A stretch of DNA of 62,163 nucleotides from Perkinsus chesapeaki (GCA_013115145.1 JAAPAO010000148.1:1-62163), one strand, 5' to 3'. Positions 1 through 10,764 are shown, numbered from the stretch's first letter. Notes: a model not told the origin generated them from the sequence alone. Made by a program: numbers and translations.

Positions 1-1134
1 GCATAATGATTGAGTGTGTAGAGCAGGCAAATATAGAAATAAGCAAAACCAGCCTAAGTAGGACAGTGAGTCACCATAGACGGGCAGTAGCTATACTAGC
101 ATAATCATCACTACGAGATATACTAATGTGCAAATGGGAGTATCTTGGGAATGAGACTATCTTAGGATATCCGAAACGGAAATGAAACCGCGCTCGCATG
201 AGCGAAGCGAAGGATCACAGATATACAAACGTCATGCATCTACACTTCCCTTCCGTATTCAAGTGCTTTGAAATTTGGTTCCCCTACTCTCCATCTACTA
301 GTTCCCCTACTCTCCATCTACAGTAATAGTTGAATAACAGCCTACGGTAATAAGATCCTACTAATAGTATTATATCTATTATTATTATCTCACCATCAAC
401 AGCATTCTACACTGAGCTTAGTAGACCATACAACCTCCGAAATATCATTATCCCCTATCCCAGCAGCCCCCACCGCCGCCGCCTATGATCCCCTTAGTAC
501 CCTCTTGGGTGCGTTATTTAGACTGTTCAAGCGCTTCTCACGCTCCTCGGCTTCAACAACACTAGCACGTCTCCGACCCTCTCGGATGCACCTGTCACCA
601 CCAAGTGCATTATTCACCTCTGCGTGTCACCATTTACCTTCTGCACATAAAAGTGTCGGCTTGAATGCTGGCGGAGACGCGAAACCGCCGACGGCAACCA
701 CCACAACGACAAATTTGGGTTCCGACGTCGGCGGGCATTCGCTTGGCGTAAAGAGCGCAGCCGATCAGAGCTAATACGAGCAAGCCACCGAGGACACCTG
801 AGGGAAGGGGAGGTTGAAGCGAGGTTTAAGCGATGCATAAAGATATTTTCGAGGTTGAAATGGCTACTCCCACATTAATACCTACAACAACCCATCCAGT
901 AACTTCAGAAGATTGGCTGATTCGACGCAAATGATGGGGTACATGGCCCGGTATAGAATTGGGGTCCATTGAATGAGCTCAAGGGATAATAGAAATACTA
1001 AACACCCATAACATACCAACGACAATCCACCCGCCAACAGGAACGTTCTCCTCTAATGACCGCTGAGGCTGAGGACCGTGGAGGAGGAGGAGGCTGCTGA
1101 CTGAAGTGATGGTTCCGAGAAAAGAAGAATGCTG
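1..1134. other. Left flank, no gene recognised
   Basis: I see no convincing gene here. An open frame of 89 codons at 505-774 has low-complexity composition and no recognisable domain. The only structure noted is a short tandem duplication at about 278-322. The right end carries one copy of the 4-bp target site (AATG, 1135-1138) of the adjacent retrotransposon. Confidence 0.5.
278..322. repeat. 23-bp direct tandem duplication
   Basis: The 23-base unit beginning GTTCCCCTACTCTCC occurs twice in immediate succession (278-300 and 301-323). The copies are identical except for the last two bases. No function is evident. Confidence 0.8.
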
Positions 1135-1138
1135 AATG

Positions 1139-1368
1139 TATGCTCGATCCTCCTCTTCTCTGGTGTCATGATAACTGGTTGGCATAACTCAATGTCAGGT
1201 TAGTGTTGGTTAATGGGGTTAACAACGGGTGGTCAACAAACGACCAAGTGAGATCCCGAGACGGAATTCACTGATCGTGGGACAGAACATGCATTACATG
1301 CAACATGTGCGCACGCCCCCACACTGGTGACGCTTACGCCCGTCGAACAAGCTACTCTAGAGAGTACA
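1139..1368 (-). repeat. 3' LTR of the retrotransposon
   Basis: This copy matches the 5' LTR at 229 of 230 positions. It retains the first 16 codons of gag, which then run into host flank and form a short meaningless frame (about 979-1185). On its upstream side (minus strand) lies the polypurine tract at 1369-1379. Confidence 0.93.
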
Positions 1369-1512
1369 TGCCCTCCCCCGAAAGAAGGAAGAAAGCATTA
1401 ACATGTCTATAACATGGTAAGTAAAAACCGCGCAACAGTAAACCCTGTCACGTCTTAGCTCTATCCGCACAGGGACAGGTAAAAAAGCTATTAGTCTTAT
1501 GATTGCTAAAAG

Positions 1513-4500
1513 CTAAACCGGAACTCCAAGCTGCTGAAACATCTTCTTCAGGCCAGCACGAAGATATCCTTGCTGAGTAAGGGCTACCTTTGGACCAGAG
1601 CAGACCAGATCGTTGTAATCGATGATGACCAAATGTTGGGCGTCCCCTTGCGTATCATACCACTTGCCTTCGTCGTCGACCACTAATCGCTGGACGGACA
1701 ACATTTCATCGAAGACATTGTTCTTAACCACTCGACCAAGATCAATACAGACAACACTCTCCGGATCATCTACGGGGCTCCGGTAGGCAATGAGGTCTCC
1801 CTCACAAAGGTTTTCTGGTAAAACTTGCTTCAACCCCTGCAAATCCGGGATGCCGAGATCACCAAATCGACGAACCATCTCCGAGGAAGGTGCCTGCCAG
1901 AGCTGCCAGCAAGGCGCTCCTCCTCCGCCTTTCAGACTCGCCATGGAACCGTCAATCTTCTCTACCACAAAAGGGCCAAGAACTTGACGTTTATGCAGAC
2001 CATCTACAATAATACGGAAAACCTTGTCCCCCACCTGTACTGGCTGTTCATGACGAACTGGACCACCGTCAAGGTTTGATACTCTGGCCTCCGCGATGAA
2101 ATGTTTCCAAACCATCTGCAAGGACCCCAATTCCTCTTTTAGTTTATCCAAGTATTCAGCGGCATCGACAGTCGACTCCGGAGCATCCGCATCCGCCCCC
2201 CCTTCCAAAAGGGATTGCAGGCCATCACGGGTCCGACCCCCATACAGCAGTTCCTCGGGGGTCACCGGACCGCCATACCTAGGCGATGTATTATGGAGGC
2301 GGCTAATAAAACCAAGATACTTGAAGGCTATAGCAAGAGGAATATTAGCAGTAAGACGGCGAAGACCCGCCTTCACAAATCCGACGGCTCTTTCAGCTTC
2401 GCCTTGGGGTTGCGGGTGGTACCCAGCCCCCATAACATGATCGATGTTGAAGGCCCGCATAACACCTGCGAGTACCGACGAAGCGAAACCCGCGCCCCGA
2501 TCTGACTGAACGTGCCGAGGAACTCCATAACGCATACTCCAGGCAATGAGGCCATCCACAGTCGAGGCCGCTGTCTGATCCGGAGTAATACGGAGCTCCA
2601 ACCAAGTACTAAAGGTATCAACCATAACCAAAATACAGGGGTTCTGGATTATGCCCTGAGTGGTATCCACAGTGATGCCATTAAAGGGCCCTAGAAAATC
2701 GACAACCACCGACTCAAACCGGGAGCGTATAGCTCTCGGCCGCTGCCCTGTAAGGGGCACAACCCGGAGGGCTTCCCTCCTACAGGAAAGACACCGCTGG
2801 CAAAAATCAGTAACCTCCCTACGGAGGTTAGGCCACCAGCACTCTTCCTGCACTCGTGCTAGCATACCGGTAGCCGTTGAATGATGCCAGTGGGCTGCTC
2901 CTAGAACTTGGGCTCGAAGGGTTTTTTCCCAGGGTGTCCTTGGCTGATGAGGGACATAGAGCCGAGCTCTCTTATCAGCATCAATAAAGTAGAGACAACC
3001 ATCCTCTCCAATAGTTAAGCACCAACTCAAGCCTCTCTCTGCGTCTGTTCTTTCAGCCTCTGGCTTTAAAAAACGACGCAACTGCACTCCCCGCCATCGT
3101 GAGTCATCAGTAGTTAAGGCTTGAGCACAGCGATCACGGAAGATGGGGGTTTTTACCCCTAGTCCCTCGGTGGTACCCTGGATCAGAAAAACGGCCTTCT
3201 GTCTGGGGGGTAAAGGCTCAGGCAATTTAAGGTCAGCAGTGCACCTTGATAATTCGTCCGCCTGGCCGTTTTCTTTCCCCTTAATATGACTAGTACGAAC
3301 AGCTATACCTCGCTCCTTCATGGCAGCCTCCGCCTCAGAAAATTGCTGAAGCATTTTCCTAACCGCGAGTTTGTCATAACCTTTGAGATGATGTAGATGA
3401 GTATCACACCAAGAGACAGTACTAGTATTGTCACAGAAAACTCTCACTGAAGTGATGTGATGAGCTATACTAGTAATACGAGCCAGTGCCTTGATAAGGG
3501 ATACCACCGCGAACAGCTCTCGCCGGTTGGTGTGCCAACGCAGTCCTGCCGGAAAAGTTTTGCACTGTTCAAGAACTACCCGACCGTCAGGGGTCTGAAT
3601 GGTCCATCCAAAACCCGACTCACAAGCATCCGAATAACCGTAGAGCTCAGTGACATCCGCCCAGCTAACATGCTCGCATGGTTTTGATAGATCACGGACT
3701 CGGTCAAAGAGCTCTTCAAGCCGCTTTCGCCCCTCTTCCCCAATTGGAAGGGGCTCATCCCACGACGCCCTATCAGTAGCCAAACCATAAGAACCAGACC
3801 ACGACCGTAGAGAGTCGAAAATCAAAGATCTCACCGGATGCTGGCATAACGGATCAGGGGCCAAACCACAGAGACGAAAAAGCTGGCGCTTAGAGACCGT
3901 ATCCCCAATCTTCCACAGGCGAGGGTCAACGGTTGGGCATGAAGCACAAAGGTTACCATTCTTAAAATACCAGTTCAAACCAATATGCTTCTTGGGCACG
4001 TCCAAGATCCTGTCTGCTTTCGCGTCAGGAAACTCAGCGGCCACGCGCTCTCCCACCCGTGAGAGGAGTTCAGATACCAAATTACCAACCACCGGATCTT
4101 CCGCGCTGACCATAAAATCATCAAAATACACAAGAAGTGTTAAACCCCTTATGTACGTAGCTCGCTCTTCAGGGAGCAGGTCCGGACATTCAGTGTTCAA
4201 TAATGCACTGTATATCGAGTGTATCAACGCTGTGGTAAAGCAGCTTAAAGCAAGGGGTCCGAACCGGACCCCGAAGGCTATCCGACGGGTCAGGAACTTC
4301 TGATTGTTGATAGTAAGGGATAGAGCCTTAGAGCGTCTCACCGTCAGGCGGTAAAAGGCTTTGGAGATATCTTTATACTGCAAATAAGCAGAGGGATAAG
4401 ACAATAGAGTGAGTGCACAGTCCGCAATGGGCAGGTCGTAGTAACCACTAGGTGGGAGGTCTCGATTCCTGCCTCTCGCGTCGGCACAGGGCCGTATGCG

Positions 4501-6750
4501 GGTTGAGGCACTCTGGGACACGACCGGGAAGATAACAATGCTCTCCCTAGGGGTCTGGCGGTCAACCCCGCCCTCATCCCCATTCCCACAAGTCCCTAGA
4601 ACTGCAGCATCCTCCTCTGGAACCCACCATCGACGCTTGAGATATTCATTAATTTCACCAGCAAAGTACTGGCGCTGGTCATCGTCCAGCTTCGATATCA
4701 AGTGGGTAGAATAATCAAACTGTCTGGCGCGCGGGTGATTTTCATTGTCTTCCTGCCAATCAAACTCAAATACGTGAGTCTGACCGGGACAGTCCCGGAT
4801 ATCTCCCCCAGCCTCGTCGATGGGCCGTATACGAAACATATACCATTTGTTGCCAGGGATCCTAGTCCAGTCCGCATAGTGGGTAGTGAGATAGGCCACC
4901 CCTCTCTCTACCAAAGTATCCAGAGAGACCTGAGGGTCCAGGACAAAATCCTTCCTAGAGGGGTACCGGCTGTAATAGTGGAAGGAGTCAGTTGTGAGGC
5001 CTTCCCCCCACAGGACCTGAAGATCTTCAGCTGGTGGTACCTCGACCAAGTCCTCAGCAGATTGGGTGCCATCAGTCGTTTGGCAAACCTCTGCCGATAT
5101 TCGGACAAGCTTGTAACCAAGTTTTTCCAATGTGGGCCTACCCACTAGCACATCGAACTTTGAGAAACCGTCTTCAAAGGAACCATCGTCAGGAACATAG
5201 AAAGCCACATCAACAGACTGATCTTGACCATATATGCAAAGCTCTGCCATGCGAGCCAATTTGACAGGACCGCCTAAGGACTGGGCGACCATCCCATCAT
5301 CACCAAGGCTAATGATATCGGCTCGGAGCTTCGCGCATGCCTCGCTTGAACATAAATTGATAGTTGAGCCTGTGTCAAAACAAGCCCGCAGCTGCTGAAC
5401 GGCGCCGTTCTGGTCGGTAAACTCTAGGGTATCTACGCAACTGTCTTTGTCGGAATATTCATGGGATAGAATATAAGTGTGGCCACTTCTCGTCACCTTC
5501 TGGCCACCTCCCTCTCCTTTTTCCTCCTTCACCGCAACACTTTTGCGGCGAGGACAGTCCCGCTTCATATGCCCTTGTTCACCACATCCAAAACAGGCCC
5601 CTGCTGCCTTGGACTTAGAATTTCTTGCACCTCGCTTGACATCAGCGGAGGGACCAACACCTCCCGACTGTGTAACTACCGAGGCTGAAGCAGACTCCTC
5701 TGTCTTAACTATGGTATCTTTGGTGATTTGGGCCCCATTTTTAGAGCCTCCAGTTTTTCCCGAGTGGCTAGGCTTCCCTCCTCCGTTTCTAGATTGATCG
5801 CCTAAGATGCCTAGGACAGCATCCAAGCTGGCCGGGCTATGACGCTGCGCTAGGTCCTCAAGCAAAGCTATAAACTCATGTATCTTCTTCGTCTTCTTTA
5901 AGATAGGGAACTCCTGAGCCCTCGCTACTTGGTTCTTGAAATAAGGGTATACCGACAGAGCCTTTAGTAACTTATCACAACGTATGTGCCATGATGTACC
6001 CGTGAAGTCAACGTCCTCCAATTGAGCGTAAACCATACGCTCTCTTGCTAAGAAGTCAGACCAAGCCTGCCAACTTTTGGGAAAAAGATTGCACCACCTC
6101 CTGAGAGCTTCGGATGTGTCCTGAACCTTGAACTCTTCAGTAGCTCTCTCAATGGCATCTTGCAAGACTTCATTACAGCTTGATAACCATTTACTAACTT
6201 GATCCACCATAGTGTCTTCTTGGTCCTTCTCCCCTTCCTCGGCTACCTCAATCAGATGCCAGGCCACCAAGGAACCATGCCGGGCTAGGCAGCATTCCAA
6301 AACACGTCTGGAAATGGTAGAAGGAGTGACATAGCTTAATAGCATTAGAGTCAACGGTGACGCCAGTCTACTCAACCGGGCGCATGACTGAACTTTCTGC
6401 CAGTTTGCTTCAGTCCAATCCGCCGTCTTGTGGATACCCCACCCCTTGCAAAAGGCCTCGAACGAGTAGACTTGCTTGCCCGAAGGTAGAAGCAAGCCCA
6501 GCCCCTTAGTCTGATTATACGGGGCAAACTGACCATAACCAAGGAGGGTGATCACTGCCTGGTGAGGATCTTCCAGGCGTCTAAGTGACTTCTCCGCGAG
6601 GTAGTCCACGTCTTCAGGGCGAGCATTGACCTCAGCGTCCATAATGACCTCGTCCAGGAAAGAGAATCGAGAGTAATCGAGATGTTTCTCGGATGATGCA
6701 CCATATGCTCGATCCTCCTCTTCTCTGGTGTCATGATAACTGGTTGGCAT
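1513..6750 (-). CDS. Gag-Pol polyprotein (1745 aa)
   Basis: One frame without stop or frameshift. Gag occupies about residues 1-440, with a CCHC zinc knuckle (CFGCGEQGHMKRDC) near 386-400. An aspartic protease motif DTGS lies near 456. The reverse transcriptase has YFDD near 874 in place of the usual YXDD. RNase H has YSDA near 1033 and a downstream DNTS motif. The integrase has an HHCC zinc finger (about 1287-1325) and a D,D,E core: VVVDFLGPF, SDRGAGF, and GEAER near 1450. The ATG lies in the 5' LTR, as in yeast Ty1. All catalytic motifs I looked for are present, so the copy could be functional. Fusing gag and pol without a recoding site means Gag excess must arise another way, if at all. 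Host genes nearby have introns; this frame has none. Confidence 0.95.
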   Translation of the reverse strand: MPTSYHDTREEEDRAYGASSEKHLDYSRFSFLDEVIMDAEVNARPEDVDYLAEKSLRRLEDPHQAVITLLGYGQFAPYNQTKGLGLLLPSGKQVYSFEAFCKGWGIHKTADWTEANWQKVQSCARLSRLASPLTLMLLSYVTPSTISRRVLECCLARHGSLVAWHLIEVAEEGEKDQEDTMVDQVSKWLSSCNEVLQDAIERATEEFKVQDTSEALRRWCNLFPKSWQAWSDFLARERMVYAQLEDVDFTGTSWHIRCDKLLKALSVYPYFKNQVARAQEFPILKKTKKIHEFIALLEDLAQRHSPASLDAVLGILGDQSRNGGGKPSHSGKTGGSKNGAQITKDTIVKTEESASASVVTQSGGVGPSADVKRGARNSKSKAAGACFGCGEQGHMKRDCPRRKSVAVKEEKGEGGGQKVTRSGHTYILSHEYSDKDSCVDTLEFTDQNGAVQQLRACFDTGSTINLCSSEACAKLRADIISLGDDGMVAQSLGGPVKLARMAELCIYGQDQSVDVAFYVPDDGSFEDGFSKFDVLVGRPTLEKLGYKLVRISAEVCQTTDGTQSAEDLVEVPPAEDLQVLWGEGLTTDSFHYYSRYPSRKDFVLDPQVSLDTLVERGVAYLTTHYADWTRIPGNKWYMFRIRPIDEAGGDIRDCPGQTHVFEFDWQEDNENHPRARQFDYSTHLISKLDDDQRQYFAGEINEYLKRRWWVPEEDAAVLGTCGNGDEGGVDRQTPRESIVIFPVVSQSASTRIRPCADARGRNRDLPPSGYYDLPIADCALTLLSYPSAYLQYKDISKAFYRLTVRRSKALSLTINNQKFLTRRIAFGVRFGPLALSCFTTALIHSIYSALLNTECPDLLPEERATYIRGLTLLVYFDDFMVSAEDPVVGNLVSELLSRVGERVAAEFPDAKADRILDVPKKHIGLNWYFKNGNLCASCPTVDPRLWKIGDTVSKRQLFRLCGLAPDPLCQHPVRSLIFDSLRSWSGSYGLATDRASWDEPLPIGEEGRKRLEELFDRVRDLSKPCEHVSWADVTELYGYSDACESGFGWTIQTPDGRVVLEQCKTFPAGLRWHTNRRELFAVVSLIKALARITSIAHHITSVRVFCDNTSTVSWCDTHLHHLKGYDKLAVRKMLQQFSEAEAAMKERGIAVRTSHIKGKENGQADELSRCTADLKLPEPLPPRQKAVFLIQGTTEGLGVKTPIFRDRCAQALTTDDSRWRGVQLRRFLKPEAERTDAERGLSWCLTIGEDGCLYFIDADKRARLYVPHQPRTPWEKTLRAQVLGAAHWHHSTATGMLARVQEECWWPNLRREVTDFCQRCLSCRREALRVVPLTGQRPRAIRSRFESVVVDFLGPFNGITVDTTQGIIQNPCILVMVDTFSTWLELRITPDQTAASTVDGLIAWSMRYGVPRHVQSDRGAGFASSVLAGVMRAFNIDHVMGAGYHPQPQGEAERAVGFVKAGLRRLTANIPLAIAFKYLGFISRLHNTSPRYGGPVTPEELLYGGRTRDGLQSLLEGGADADAPESTVDAAEYLDKLKEELGSLQMVWKHFIAEARVSNLDGGPVRHEQPVQVGDKVFRIIVDGLHKRQVLGPFVVEKIDGSMASLKGGGGAPCWQLWQAPSSEMVRRFGDLGIPDLQGLKQVLPENLCEGDLIAYRSPVDDPESVVCIDLGRVVKNNVFDEMLSVQRLVVDDEGKWYDTQGDAQHLVIIDYNDLVCSGPKVALTQQGYLRAGLKKMFQQLGVPV
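6683..6703 (-). other. Primer-binding site
   Basis: The minus strand reads TGGTGCATCATCCGAGAA immediately after the 5' LTR. TGG is the complement of a tRNA CCA tail, so the primer tRNA should end GAUGCA-CCA. I could not match it to a named tRNA; the tRNA-Ala at the right edge of this window does not fit. The site is translated as part of gag. Confidence 0.7.
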
Positions 6751-6933
6751 AACTCAATGTCAGGTTAGTGTTGGTTAATGGGGTTAACAACGGGTGGTCA
6801 ACAAACGACCAAGTGAGATCCTGAGACGGAATTCACTGATCGTGGGACAGAACATGCATTACATGCAACATGTGCGCACGCCCCCACACTGGTGACGCTT
6901 ACGCCCGTCGAACAAGCTACTCTAGAGAGTACA
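6704..6933 (-). repeat. 5' LTR of the retrotransposon
   Basis: This is a 230-bp direct repeat of 1139-1368. Read on the minus strand it begins TGTACTCTC and ends GAGCATA, that is TG..TA and not TG..CA. It contains the start codon of the gag-pol frame (ATG at 6750), so translation starts in the LTR and runs through the LTR end and the primer-binding site. No TATA box is obvious. Confidence 0.93.
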
Positions 6934-7151
6934 AATGGACCACATTACCAGTCCATCAACTAAAAGGAGGAGGAGAAGGACACACGTACAGAAGGGCGAG
7001 CGCTAGGATCGGCTCTCCGTCGCTCGCCACGAAAATGATTTGGCTCTTCGGAAAATGCTTGCTCAACTTTTTGAGCCAGTTATTGGGTCGGTTTTCGGGG
7101 CGTGAATTATCTTCATTGTTATTGATTCAGTTGTATTTAATACTGTTGTGA

Positions 7152-8056
7152 ATGACTAAAACAAGATCTCTCATGTCATCACCTACGACGACTCTTATAA
7201 CCATCGTAGCTGCCTGCCTCACTATCGCTCTCACCAGCCCCATGAAGTACCGTACTTACAATGGTTATGCCGACAATCGTACCAAATCTTGCTGGCCCGA
7301 GATGTCCACGGTTCAGCTTAACCTGAGCTCCCAAACGTTCCCCGAATACATGCACGGTTCACTCATCTACTCGGGCCACGGTGGCGACGCCTTTCAAATT
7401 GCCAATAGCTACTTAGTCAAATATTCATCACTATCAAACATTGCCCCTCTCTATCCGCACTGCTACCGCTTCAGTTGGACCTCCCTCGACCACCGCCGAG
7501 GCAGTAACGACATTATTCTCATCTGCATTGAAAACGGATATGAATTGGGCGATCAGGCTGTGATATACTACCGTACGAAAGCTAGAGAAGAAAGCTAGAG
7601 AAAATCGAGTGTCCAGTTGCTCTCTGGTCTTTGCCGCCTGACCTCTCACTCCTCACTACTGGTCACAGCTTGCCCAGTGGACGGGTAACACTGAAGAGTC
7701 ATCACGAATCAGCATCAGTCAGTATATTGTTCGAATCTCTTGATGATATGTCCTTCATTGAGATGGATTCCCTCAAGCTCAAGCCTGTTGTAGGTCGTCA
7801 AGGTTACTTCGATTTGTATAGTTCCGACGAACTCTCCCTCTCGACCGGTCTAGCCACAGCGGGAGGTATTATTAAAGTCTACCCGCTGAGGCCAGATAAT
7901 ATCCATATCTACCTGCCCGCCGACCTCAACCAGGCAACACTAACGTTGCCAGAGAACCTCGCCGATGGATTTGGGAGGAAAATCACAGTGCCATTACGAC
8001 CCACCTCGCAGGAAGAAGCAGTACTTAGAGACCTATACAAGGATCTAGCTGATTGA
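7152..8056 (+). CDS. Predicted secreted protein, two exons, unknown family
   Basis: Two adjacent frames (7152-7572 and 7617-8056) join into 286 codons if a 44-nt GT..AG intron at 7573-7616 is removed; the phase fits exactly. The first 30 residues are polar and then hydrophobic (TTTLITIVAACLTIALTS), a probable signal peptide. The mature part has scattered cysteines and no domain I recognise. The second exon lacks its own ATG, supporting the join. It lies 215 bp from the retrotransposon end. The joined model is an inference; two unrelated frames remain possible. Confidence 0.55.
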
Positions 8057-8536
8057 TAGAATATTATAGATTGTACTGTGGTAGATGTAATACTGTCAAT
8101 TGTACTCCGTTGGTCACTGTCTCGGAGGCAGCTCGAACACAACCTGTCCCCATCTCACTTTATTAAGTTTATATTTCACATCATACTCACTTGTTCAATT
8201 CCTATCCCAATAGCTATTCAAGTCTATCTATAAATGATTAGCTGTGCGTTATGCCTAGTTCCTCTTGAGTTGTAGTAGTATCCACAAGCCGCCTCACTCG
8301 CTCAACTTACCCACTTGGTGACAACCACTAACTTTTACCATAAGCGTTAAGCATTTACGGTGCCCAGGAAATAATCCTGAAGTCAATTACTGGGATTATT
8401 ATTATATTGTCGGGATCAAAGAAGAGGGTTGTTGAGCGTCCATATCATTGATAGACGACATGGAGCTGCGGCAGCTACTCTGTGGTTACCCCATAACCAC
8501 GGCAACATTTCTGCGTTCCCAGGTCGGTTTGGAGAA
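8057..8536. other. Intergenic, nothing recognised
   Basis: A spacer between the secreted-protein gene and the nucleotidyltransferase gene. The last 100 bases are open in the frame of the next gene, so the true first exon of that gene may lie here. I see no repeat or RNA gene. Confidence 0.5.
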
Positions 8537-10432
8537 ATGTCGGTGATGGCTGATATTTTGAGTTTGCTCCGCGACCGGCTAGGGTCCCATGCGGAGGCGG
8601 TCGTACCTTTTGGAAGTCGCGTTATATTACCCAACTATCAAAAAGGAGATATCGACGTAGCTGTTATACTGGCCGCCGGTCGTAGTGGCGCTGTAAGCAG
8701 CAGGGGCGAGGTCTGAACTGAAGCCTCATCATGGCTCAGACACTTGAACGAGGCGAGATAGAAAAGGAAATGCAGAAAGTCCGGCGAGCACTTGTGGTGC
8801 CCGACTTGGAGAACGATGACGATACACCAATGCTAGAAGTTGAAAAGTCATTGCCGAGGGCCAGGATACCGCTTTTGAAGGTAGGAGTGATTACCTGGGG
8901 AAATACCTTCATCGGTAGATGACACACGTGCCAACCAAAACGGCAATCGACTTGGTAGTCCACCTCGGCCATCCGGTAGTCTCCTCCTGGTTCCTGAGGG
9001 ACATAGTTGCTTACTCGAAGTAATGTTTCTACTATGCACTCTTTATAACAGGACTAATCTAGGACCGCGCGAGAGCTGATTCCCTTGGTTCGTCAATGGG
9101 CGGCCTCGAAGAAGATCACGCGTGCTGATATTGGGATGTTGCCAAAGTAAGTCTAAGCCACTTGTTAGTCCCAAATTGTCACATTCAAAACGTTGTTGTT
9201 TGTCTAAAGACAGTAGCTGGCAGTATAGACATAAATGAGCTGTGATCTTTTAACGGCGACAACAATGTCTTCAACGTAGACGGCAGAAACGTATTTCGAT
9301 AGGCAAACGCCCAAAACTGTGTTCCAAGAGCAGAGAAATATCACAATCGTCTCTTCTGGGACATTGAATGAATTCGATCGATCTAATCTATTAGAGTCAG
9401 TAATAGATACCATCCCACACTAGTCTTTTCAGATATGGCTACTCGTTATTGGTTGTATCCTTCCTGCAGAGTAAGCGTATACTTCCTTCGAGGCTATTCG
9501 TGGATAATAACGAGAATACGGTGGATGCTCATAAACCGAAAAAAGCCAGATTGGAAGCGTCATGTTACTTGGGCGCGGGCAGGGTAAGAAAACGGTATGA
9601 CGGCCCATGGTCGAAACATAAAGAAAATCACTTTCAATGGATACCTTGCTTGAAGCGTGCTCCAGCCTCCAAGATCTAGTACAAGCCGTTCTCGAAGCTA
9701 CCTCTTTTTTGCACTGCCGCTTCCAAAATTCTCATGGTGTACTACAACTTGGCGTTGCCAGTAAAGCAACAGAAAACAGAGTGTTTCAGTATTATACAGA
9801 GGATGAGCTGATACGGTTCGCTGCGCTGGATGATCGAAACCGAGTGGTCCCTTGGGGTAAAACTCTTGAAGCGTTGGAATTGGACATCGACCCTCAGACC
9901 GACACTAATACGTTATTTCTTGAAGTAAGTCTGTGAGAGGCTGCAGTGTTACTATTCATTTGTTGTCTTCAGTTCCTGGAAGATCTCGAGAGAAAGCTCT
10001 CATCGAACGAGCCAGAACCAGTGGTCTTCCGGGACGCCGACGTGAAGCCATTAGATGAGTTCGCCGATACGTCCAATGACGTCTTTGTCCTGCGAGATCC
10101 AATAACAAGTCGCAATGTGAGTCCATCTTTGCGGTCATTCCATATGGTGAGCATTGGTTTCCTGAAGGTAGCATGTGTTCTTACACCGACAACCAAAGTG
10201 GTAATTCTTAACGAGCTCACCCGAGCAACTTATGTACTCGAAGGTGGCGCAACAGTCGAAGAATCCATTGGTATGAAACCCTTGTCGAGCTCTGCTTGGA
10301 GGTGACTGGACAATACCCACCATCCAAACTACAGAGTGTGCTCCCTTGTGGGGACGGATTGAGAATACACTTTCACCACAGCGATTTTTGTTTCTTGGCA
10401 CTTCCAAGTTTGAGTTGCGGAATGCCTTTTAA
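8537..10432 (+). CDS. Terminal nucleotidyltransferase (TUTase / non-canonical poly(A) polymerase-like)
   Basis: A multi-exon gene of the DNA polymerase beta-like superfamily that adds U or A tails to RNA. Exon 1 carries the catalytic pattern FGSR...GDIDVAV (about 8605-8670). A later exon carries ARIPLLK (ends 8880, GTAGGA donor), another LIPLVRQWAASKK (about 9078-9145), and the next YGYSLLVVSFLQ (from 9433), all diagnostic of this family. The PAP-associated region includes VLRDPITSRNV (ends 10116). Firm 3' exons are 9973-10116, 10168-10270 and 10335-10432, whose phases fit. Exons between 8690 and 9430 and around 9590-9640 are not resolved. The start at 8537 is the first in-frame ATG before the catalytic motif; more 5' sequence is possible. 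I cannot say whether it uses UTP or ATP. Confidence 0.75.
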
Positions 10433-10764
10433 AACGCCCTAACTGACGGGGCGTTTAAGGTCTTTAAAAGACCTTCGACAGCCGTGGCGTCTACAAGGCA
10501 GCGAATAATCATGCCTATTAGTTACGTTACGTTTGTAAAATGCACTAGGTGTACGATAGAGTGAACGAGGCTATAAATGCCTTATGAGCAAGGCAACTCA
10601 ATACCTCATTACCGGAATCTCGTTTCTCGCAATCGGAATCTGAGCAACTGAAGACGTTCGCGATGTGACTTACTAGACTTGCGGAAGAGCCCTGCGCTAT
10701 TCTTCCCAGAATCTGCGGAACTACACGAAAAACTGGACAAGAACTCAAAGCCCTTCAGTGTGTT
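10433..10764. other. Convergent intergenic spacer
   Basis: This spacer separates the 3' ends of two convergent genes. It contains a short imperfect palindrome at about 10457-10476 (AAGGTCTT..AAGACCTT, 8-bp arms) and nothing else I recognise. Confidence 0.5.

Larger units (their letters stand above)
1139..6933 (-). mobile_element. Complete LTR retrotransposon, minus strand
   Basis: A 5,795-bp element reads right to left. It has 230-bp direct LTRs at both ends (one mismatch, C at 1257 against T at 6822) and a 4-bp target duplication AATG at 1135-1138 and 6934-6937. A primer-binding site starting TGGTGCATCATCC abuts the 5' LTR (6703 downward), and a purine-rich tract GGGGGAGGGCA abuts the 3' LTR (1369-1379). 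One uninterrupted frame encodes gag, protease, reverse transcriptase, RNase H and integrase in that order, which is the Ty3/BEL-type order and not copia. The integrase resembles Ty3 elements (YHPQ..GEAER); the reverse transcriptase is too divergent for me to settle the superfamily. The intact frame and near-identical LTRs indicate a recent insertion, possibly still active. Confidence 0.95.

Noticed and set aside
505..774. 89-codon plus-strand open frame near the left edge
   Set aside because: Low-complexity composition, no domain, no splice or promoter support; an overlapping minus frame is equally open.
979..1185. Short frame starting with the gag N-terminus
   Set aside because: It is the 3' LTR copy of the gag start running into host flank, not a gene.
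1139..6933. Assignment of the retrotransposon to copia (because of its Ty1-like start)
   Set aside because: Integrase follows RNase H, whereas copia elements have integrase before reverse transcriptase.
10457..10476. Palindrome downstream of the nucleotidyltransferase stop
   Set aside because: Only 8-bp imperfect arms; expected by chance and not a known eukaryotic terminator.
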